A stretch of DNA of 64,000 nucleotides. Source: Mesorhabditis belari. Its lineage: Eukaryota > Nematoda > Chromadorea > Rhabditida > Rhabditidae. Below, in pieces: positions 56,739 through 64,000 of the stretch. The stretch lies in contig CAUEEP010000743.1 of NCBI GenBank assembly GCA_958450365.1, positions 1,240,001-1,304,000 on the forward strand, read 5' to 3'. How positions within the stretch are numbered: position 1 is the first letter of the stretch; each line of letters opens with the position of its first letter. The notes under the pieces are model-generated. The model had not been told where the DNA came from. It ran no database searches and saw only the letters and a program-made list of their open reading frames with translations. The translations under genes were made by a program, and so were the position numbers.

Positions 56739-59700
56739 TTAGGGGTTGACTGCTAGAGAGGTGTTTGTTGTTGTTGTGTATGGTTTTTCTACATTATTCA
56801 TGTGAATTAACGTATTTTTAACGTGAATTAACGTAAAGATGAATCCCCCAATTGCCACCTGCATAGCTCCTTCACGAATCGTCGAGAATTTCTTCTTGTG
56901 AAAACTGAGAATCGAGGCATGCTCATTTTGAATTCCTCGATTCATTGCCGTTAACACGATTGGATACGCGGTGCATGAAAGATAGGGCAATGTGTGAACA
57001 AGCATTGAGATCATCACTAACCATCTAAAATCGAATTTTATTGGTGCTGAGCGTTACAAGCGTTTTTGTTAGAATTTTAGAATCAACCTCGGGAAGTGAT
57101 CCGTTAATGAGGCAAGCCAAAACAGTGCCCAATAGGGAGTCCAACAGATTAGATAAATAGCGACAAATGAAGTGACCGTGTACTTGATTCGGACAATATT
57201 TGAGTCTTTGAGTTGATGGAAAGCTGAAATTAAATACATAAATTGTATTTCTAAGGTGAAATTTTCTTTTACAAAACCTCCAGGCGAGTTGTTGCTCGAG
57301 ATCTTTCTTTTCAAGAGCAACGGGACACTTGCGTAGAAATAGATGTAAGCAAGTGAGGTGACCACATAACCGACCAAAAAGGCAACTCCATTGAAGATCA
57401 AATCTAAATTGATAAATGATTTATATTGGTTATATTGGATTGACCGCCTTTTTGGAATTTTCGTTTATAAATGAATTGCTGAGCTGATAAACGTGTGAAT
57501 TGCTTTAAATAAAAAAAAAGATTAACCATTTAATTTAGCTTATTTTTTGGGCAAATTTGAGTCCGCTTTAAAGCAAATCCGAACAGGAATTCTTGCTTTT
57601 TCTAAAATCTTTACAATGGACATAGAATGAAATCGGCTGAATCAATTTCTCTAAAAATTTGTCTATCCACCTAGCTTTTGATTCTCTATCTTTTGTCTTT
57701 TGATTTCTTTGAGATTTCTTTGAGAAAAAGTGCTCAAATCGAGACTTTAAGTTCGTTTTGATTCCTCGACTTGAAGCCTTTCAAAAAAATGAATTAAAGC
57801 AAGCTTTTTAGAATCTCTTCTAGAAAAATTTGTAAATAAACAATAGAAATTTTTGATAAAACAAATCATAGATCGATTGATTCATTCATTTTGATTGATT
57901 CATTGATATTGATTCATTGATATTGATTGATTCATTTTGATTGATTCATTGATATTGATTCATTCATTTTGATTGATTCATTGATATTGATTCATTCATT
58001 TTGATTGATTGATTCATTTTTTTCTTTGTTTTGACACAAAAATAGATTTCTGTGACAAAAAGTGCTCAACTCAACTCAACGGAACTTTGAGTTTTATCGT
58101 TTTTGATGGCTTGACTTTGCATCTTTAAAAAAAATTAAATAATGCGAGCGTTTTAGAATTTCTTAAAGAGCTATTTATAAATAAATAATAGAACTTTCTG
58201 ATAAAACAAACAAAGATCGATTCATTCATTTTTCATTTCAAAAGGTAGACTTTAAAAAAGCGGAAAAGCTTTTCCGATCAATCAGATACATATAATCGAT
58301 ATCAAGATGGTTTCTTGTTTGCTTTTTTCACTTTGTTAAGCGATAGTTACCGTGGCCTGATGGTGGATTGAAGAGGCACATTTTCGTGGATACAATTCCC
58401 GATCGGGATCGCCGCAAAGGAATGTCGAGGGTTTTCGAAAACAACAACACATAACCCTGGAGATTTGAACTGTTTTCCTGGCATTTTCTGACTACAAACC
58501 GAAAGGCCGAACACGGTGGCGATGGCCACAAAATTGAAAGTCGGCAGGAGAAAAGAATGGAAACGATGAGTGGATTCGCGAGTGATTTTCACCGAATTGA
58601 ACGAAAGTCGACTGAATTCGGGGTTTCATTTTCTTGATTTTATCAATTCAACATTTGTTTTTAACATTTCATTTTAAATACCTGATATGCACGAGACAGA
58701 GCGGGATCACGAATTTGTTGAGCATTTCGATCATATAAAAAAGGCGACAGATCACCTCGCCAAAGCGCCATCCACCCGTGATCTTCATATCCACCTGAAT
58801 ATCAATAAATATCAATAAATATCAATAAATATCAATAAATAATAAATACCGTAAATACTTTAATAGTACCCCACCCGCCTCGTACAGTCGCGTAGTCGCA
58901 AAAGTTTTTTAGTATTTCATTTTTTTCAAAGCACCCGTACTTTCAAAAAATGCGTCTTTGGTATCAAAAAATAGCCCTGAATTTCAGCTATTTTTTTGAT
59001 ACCTAAACGCGCATTGTAGCATAAACCAGTGTCGAGAAAAACTCGTCCAAAGCTAGACTACGCAACACTCCGCACCGTCATTATGGGGTCGTGTACTATT
59101 ACAGTATTTACGGTAGCTATTTTAAGGTAAAATTGGGCTTTTTCTATAGATCTTTTTCATGTATCGATTTTTCTATAGCGCTGATAACCTTTGAGACTCA
59201 AAGCTACGTTATTCATAATCACTTAACCGATTAAGATTAGAAATATAATCGCTTAATAGATTAAACTACAACTTAAGCACTTTTATGTGTTTAGAAACTA
59301 CATTATAAGGTTCTCAAAACTTTTTAAGACAAAAAACAAAACTCAACCATAAATGCGAGAGCTGAAAGAACAATAATATCGGATAGACAAATGATGAAGA
59401 TGCAGACGACAATTCCCCTTGTCACTGAAGTGGATTGTCTCTGCCGTCGACCAAACATTAACACCACTCCACACTGAAATCAATATCAATTTTACAAATT
59501 TAAACAACTCAAACAACTCAAACCTTCCATGCCACCCAAAGATTTCCAAAAGCGCCAATAGTGATGATCAACAAATAGGCAATGACGATACCCACCTAAA
59601 GAGTAAGATTTAATCAAAAAAAAATAAAGATAAGACTATTGGAAATCCAGTTCTTTTTTTTAGCAAAACAAAAAACAAAAGCTTTTCTTTTTTACAATTA

Positions 59701-59749
59701 CCTCAATGCCACTTCTTTGCTCGAGAAACTCAGCCAAGATTCCTCTCAT
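56739..59749 (-). CDS. Class A (rhodopsin-type) G-protein-coupled receptor, atypical
   Basis: Minus strand, about eight exons from ATG at 59747-59749. TM1: YLLIITIGAFGNLWVAW with the GN motif. TM2: IVVCIFIICLSDIIVLSALA with the conserved LSD. An ECL1 tryptophan and TM3 cysteine are in GGWRFGEVICRLFYMIEML. TM4 and a long loop follow: SFLLPTFNFVAIATVFGLS, then GLCVVVFENP. TM5: GVAFLVGYVVTSLAYIYFYA. TM6: VAIYLICWTPYWALFWLA with CWxPY. TM7: CTAYPIVLTAMNRGI. The TM3 end reads HIS-RLSF, so the acidic residue of the D/E-R-Y motif is missing. The CWTPY and loop layout suggest a peptide-type receptor, possibly near the nematode gnrr group; the ligand is unknown. The exon junction before TM5 is uncertain (GTAACT donor gives the wrong phase; GTATCC fits). 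Confidence 0.82.
57885..58020. repeat. GATTGATTCATT repeat, receptor intron
   Basis: Tandem variants of TGATTGATTCATT and GATATTGATTCATT in the long intron between TM4/loop 2 and TM5. Confidence 0.85.
58849..59113. mobile_element. MITE, family A, copy 5
   Basis: Ends CCGTAAATACTTTAATAGTA and complement, TA-flanked, in the receptor intron between TM2 and TM3 exons. An AATATCAATAA repeat abuts its left end. Confidence 0.85.
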
Positions 59750-60245
59750 CTTGAAAAGTTTTTCTAAAATAAAAATTAGAAAATATTGTAGAAAATTTTC
59801 AGATGAAAAACACCGGAAATGACGAAAGGAAGAAAATGAAAATCGGTAAAATAATTCGATCACACAAAGAGAGAAAGGAAAAATTGAAAGAAAATGAGGA
59901 GTTGTGGATGAGATTTCCCATCGAATTGTGAAAATTGAGCAAAAATTGTGGATGAGATTTCCCATCGAATCGTGGATGAATCTGCACCGATCACTCGTCT
60001 CTCCCCGTTTCGGCCTCTCTAATGCGTGCCCATCGGATAAACACAAAACATCGTCATCACTCTTGCGTTACAAAACAGCTTTTTTTTCCCTTCACCCCTT
60101 CTCCTTTAAAACGATCAGAGAAAAGGCAATTTCCCGGGGATTTATCTCTCGTTTTGCTTACGTCTCACAGCTTTCCCCCCTCGATCGCGAAATTCAACTA
60201 CACAATTTACCTACTACAAAACTTTCTCATCAAATTTAGTCATTT

Positions 60246-60538
60246 GTAGCTGTCAGGATTTCTTTTTGTAAGCTTTATTGATGCAAAAAAAATGACCTCA
60301 ATAGATGATATGATGATAAAAATAGAGATTTTTGAAATTAGAAATTAAAAATTAAATTTTCCATAAACATACATAGACTAGAGAGTTTTTGTGAGACATT
60401 GATAGAAAAAAAAAACGATACTTTTTTTTTTACTTTATTCTCCTCAAAGATCAGGCAAAATTTTTGATTGCAAATTTGTCTATTGAGGTCATTTTTTGCA
60501 TCAATAAAGCTTACAAAACGAAATCCTGACAGCTACAA
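60246..60538. mobile_element. Inverted-repeat element (family H)
   Basis: Arms TGTAGCTGTCAGGATTTC(T/G), AAGCTTTATTGATGCAAAAA and ATGACCTCAATAGA pair with complements at the right end. The loop of about 100 bases is AT-rich. Confidence 0.8.
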
Positions 60539-61420
60539 TATTAATACTCGTAAAATAATAACTTGAAGCTTAATAATGTACTGATTCCAATGAATAATCT
60601 TCTCTCATTTGCATCGAAAAGTTGTAGAAGATCTTATCGTCGCCCATAAACATCTTGAACCAAATACCAAATGAATTGTTAAATATAAGATGCGAAAAGC
60701 GAGCGTTCCGTATTTTTCTTTATTTTGAGCTTTAAACTTCTGCCAAATGCATTTAATCGTATTTCTTGTGCATGTGATTGGATCGACATCGACATCGATC
60801 GACAAAAGGATGCTCTTTCTCCGAATGATTGAAATTTGCATTTTGTTAAATTTTTGCAAATTTCTCATGTTTGCGGAGGGATAAAGTGAAAAAGTACCGA
60901 AAAAACTGTTATGGTTAGCCTTTTTTTTTACTTTACTAACTATAGAACGAAAGAAATTTGGTGAGGAAAATGGGGATTGAAAGATAAGGAGTGGATTCTC
61001 CTCTTTCGAGAAGCGGTCAAATTGATTCATTCCCATGGAAAATGGGTGTCCAAGAGGTTTTACTCTATTTTTTCTGGAATTTCGTCGGCTTTCAATTCTT
61101 TCTTTTCGTTTGGAATCGACTGCCAAAAGTATGAGGTTTTTTGAAAGTATTATGGAAAAGAAAACTTGCATAAGATGCTCATAAATAGAGTGTTTTCCTC
61201 GCGAGTAAGTAATTACTCGAGTAGAATTTGCAGGAGTAATCTTTACTCGATTAGTCGATCTTTTTTTGGTCGAGTAACTACGAGTAATCCTCTTTACACG
61301 TCTCGAGTAAATTGAATATCTTTACATTTGAAGGGGAATTTGCCACCAAATCCGTTGAACGGTTGAATATCTTTAAAAGGAGTATATAGGGCGGCGTTCG
61401 TGATTTTTGAGCCAATTTTT

Positions 61421-61800
61421 TGGGGGTGGGACAAATGCGATCTTTTTTTGCTGGAAAAGGCCTTAGGCAAGGCCGTAGAGCTTCGAAAATATTTCCATAT
61501 AAGGGAATCGTATGCGTAGATTGCGAATTTCGACAAATCAAACCTCGCTGACACGTCAAATTTGGGCTAAAAGACAAAAACTGCGCGGAAAAGCGTTAAG
61601 TTGCGTAGTTTTTGCCTTTTAACCCAAATTTGACGTGTCAGCGAGGTCTGATTTGTCGAAATTCGGAATCTACGCATACGATTCCCTTCTATGAAAACAT
61701 TTTTGAAGCTCTACGACCTTCCTAAGGCCTTTTCCAGCAAAAAAAAAAGGTGCGCAAATGTCCAGGTGCGCAAAAAAAGGTCGCATTTGTCCCACCCCCA
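61421..61800. mobile_element. MITE, family B, copy 3
   Basis: Ends GGGGGTGGGACAAATGCGA and complement. Inner arms (AAAGGCCTTAGGCAAGGCCG, AAATTTGGGCTAAAAG, GACGTGTCAGCGAGG) match the element nested at 13207-13606. The frames read across it are artefacts. Confidence 0.85.
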
Positions 61801-62352
61801 ATTTTTTTGCAATAATTTTTAGATAAAAGTACGATAATTTTCCCTGAGTATTCTTTTTAAAAAAGGCATTACTTGCAAGGAACATACTCTAGTCATAAAT
61901 GCATAAGAATGAGAAGATCGTTTAAAGAGTTTAGGAAATTGGTAGAGTTTTGGTAAAAACATTCTCCAAAACAGCGAAGCAAATAACAAAAGATGAATTT
62001 TGTTGCAATGAGCGGCGATTATTTTATATTTCGAGAGAATAGGAAAGATTAAGAGACTTTTGACACACACGTGAGTCAAAAAATGAAGCTCTTTTTCTGG
62101 AAAACGCCAAAAAATTGAAGGGATTTCTCTCAAAACCTACATAAAAGTCACACGTCAATCCATTCATTTTCTTCAATCAATGCAATAAGAATGATCGGGA
62201 ATTTGTGGGAAATCATCAGCTTATCCAACATGATGGATAAGCTTCATTTTTCTATAAAAGCGATAAAAGAATAGATTCCAAATTTTCAATTAATCTAAAA
62301 GGATTTTCCCAAGAAAACTTTCGAAGTTCCATTGGAAATAGAGAAAGAAATT

Positions 62353-64000
62353 ACAGCCAAAACCAATCGACTACACGACGATCCCGGGATTAAAGTTGGA
62401 ATGCAGTGCTGAAGAGTTGCCTCCACTCAGCATCCCACCACCACAATCACTATCAACAATACATAAAGAAAAAGGGCATTTAAGTGAAATTTCTAAGTAA
62501 GTTTCTAAGTAAGTTTCCAAGTAAATGTGCTTATTAAACGAAAATTTCTTATTTCATTTCGTTTAGAACGGAAAGCATACGCGAATTTCTTGAGTTCTCG
62601 CATCAACTATTTGGCCCAATCTCGTCTTTCTATTGGGGTCCACGATATGTTGTGATTGTTAGTTCAAAGAAGATTCTAGCCGATTTGCGAAATGCTAGAG
62701 AAAATTTAGGTGAAAATTTCTTGATTTAAAGTAAAGGAAAAGTTGTTTTTGATGAAATGTGGTGAGGTGAAGGAGTTATCAAGAGTTAGAGTTATCAATC
62801 CAGAGTTGCCTTTTGACTTTTTCTTTGCCATTTTTATACTTGATTTTCCTCAAAGGAATGGCCATAAAGAGTCGGTTTTTCCTCTTTTTTTTCTCATTTT
62901 CTCAAATTCTACTTTTAGTTTGTGCAAATCCTTACTTACCTGGCTCGGTTTTATTCGGTGATTCGAGATTTTCTTCTATTTTTCCTCTAAATAGCGTTTA
63001 TATTGAGAAAACGATGAATGGAGAGTGGAAAAATGAGGCGAGTACACAAAGGGAATTCATTTTCAGCATCACAAAGAATTTTAGTTTTCAGAGGAATTCC
63101 AAAATCATATCTTTCAACGAGGGCCGTTTCTTGATGGCGAAATGATGACGAATGAAATGAGAGAAAATCCTCGAGATATCATCCAATCTTTACAGTAAGT
63201 TCGGTTTAAAAGAAATCAATTTTTATGGGGGGAAAAAGGATGGAGAAAGTTTAAGAGATCGAGAAAATCTAGAAAATCGAGGGAATGCAATTCGAGAATC
63301 GAAGCAATTCGAAGCGACGAAAAACAAAATTAGCATTTAGCTTTTCGAGGCATCACTCACTCTCCCCGATCGCTTTCCTAAGATAATTTCAAATTCTACC
63401 TTCACTTTCGTTTAGTTCTATTGAAAAAAAAAAGTGAAACTGAAAATGAAACTGAAAAAATGAAAGTTTACATTTAAAGAGAAAATTATTTATGTAAAAA
63501 ATATTTGTGAAATATAGATTACTTTTATCAACATTTTATCTCCACTCGTGTATTTGAGAGACTCTAAACTTTCCATTATCTACATCAATCCCCAATTATT
63601 TTTCATGTTTCATTCTTTTTTTTCCCTCCACCTTCATCATCCCTTGTTTATTTTTTTGATTAGTATTCAGGACCAGAGATAAAGTGCGTTAGATTTAAGA
63701 TTAAAATACATCAATTCATACACATAGGCCGATAAAAAGCAACACGATATAATGGTAAAAGTGTTCAAATTGAGATAAATGAATTTTATTATCAATTTAG
63801 ACAATTCCCTAGACGATTTTTCATCAATATTCTAAAGAATTTATAAAAGAAATTGCAGATTAGTCTTCAAAATTCTGCAAAAAGAGATTCAAGAGTCAGA
63901 AACGTTGATCGATGCCCTGTGTCGACCTTTAGTTTGTCTCTATGAGAAAGAAATTGATGTTGACGCTCATCCCGTTCCAGCTTGGGTAATCTTTTCATTA
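62353..64000 (+). CDS. Cytochrome P450, CYP20-like, 5' part (runs off the window)
   Basis: Exons recognised: about 62343/62356-62501, 62568-62706, 62915-63043, about 63091-63195, 63859-63985. The first reads PIDYTTIPGLKLECSAEEL, the proline-rich hinge of microsomal P450s and very like CYP20 proteins. The second reads IREFLEFSHQLFGPISSFYW then GPRYVVIVSSKKILADL, the beta-1 region after helix A. Then come NPYLPGSVLFGDSRFSSIFP and QRGPFLDGEMMTNEMRENPR. The heme-binding cysteine motif lies beyond the right edge. The membrane-anchor exon with the start codon is not identified. Assignment to CYP20 is by pattern memory and should be treated as likely, not certain. Confidence 0.7.
63656..63758 (-). 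mobile_element. LINE 3'-end fragment
   Basis: The reverse complement (CTTTTTATCGGCC, ATGTGTATGAATTGATGT, CGCACTTTATCTCTGGTCCT) matches the 3' tail of the LINE remnant at 21345-21430. It lies in a P450 intron. Confidence 0.75.

Larger units (their letters stand above)
59750..62340. other. Intergenic between the receptor and the P450 gene
   Basis: Contains two inverted-repeat elements described separately and otherwise AT-rich DNA. A minus-strand frame of 188 codons at 60605-61171 has no recognisable domain. A TATAAAAG lies at about 62254, upstream of the P450 exons, and could be a promoter element. Confidence 0.4.

Noticed and set aside
60605..61171. Minus-strand frame of 188 codons
   Set aside because: It is long for this window, but composition is K, S, F, N and I rich, no motif is recognisable, and no splice partner was found. 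It may still be worth a transcript check.

Overview
The window looks like genomic DNA of a rhabditid-type nematode. It is AT-rich. Genes are split into many small exons by short introns (mostly 37-60 nt) with GT(A/G)AGT donors and TTTCAG-type acceptors, and several start codons sit just after an acceptor-like TTTCAG or TTTACAG, as expected for spliced-leader addition. Gene content also fits: a secreted single-Ig protein, an ShK-domain protein, a white-type ABCG half transporter, a P-glycoprotein and a class A receptor. I joined exons by hand using reading frame, splice phase and family motifs. There is no bacterial, phage or CRISPR content.

Layout, left to right. 1359-2087 (+): secreted one-Ig protein. 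3180-4202 (+): probable single-pass membrane protein. 6038-7198 and 8336-10877 (+): two tandem paralogues with an AT-hook followed by an unrecognised helical domain. 11663-13875 (+): secreted ShK plus nitrobindin/THAP4-C-like barrel. 14919-20541 (+): ABCG transporter. 20735-21445: dead non-LTR retrotransposon end. 22436-34065 (+): full-length ABCB transporter carrying a Tc1-like element in an intron. 37050-41203 (+): nucleoredoxin-like protein. 43453-48332 (+): protein with two SOX-like HMG boxes. 53437-55619 (+): one-box paralogue. 56739-59749 (-): rhodopsin-class receptor. About 62353 to the right edge (+): 5' part of a CYP20-like cytochrome P450.

The genes do not form one pathway. Two themes stand out. 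First, the two HMG genes form a local family whose boxes share an unusual RPxNP(Y/F) start, and a 55-bp block containing a perfect NF-I palindrome plus a CCAAT box lies upstream of each with only two differences. Second, the window is full of mobile DNA: several families of TA-flanked inverted-repeat MITEs with CCGTA ends, tRNA-derived SINE-like copies (one with a LINE-like tail), satellites grown inside introns, and many small copies of exons or of MITE flanks pasted nearby. The patchwork of copied exon fragments is the least ordinary aspect of the window.
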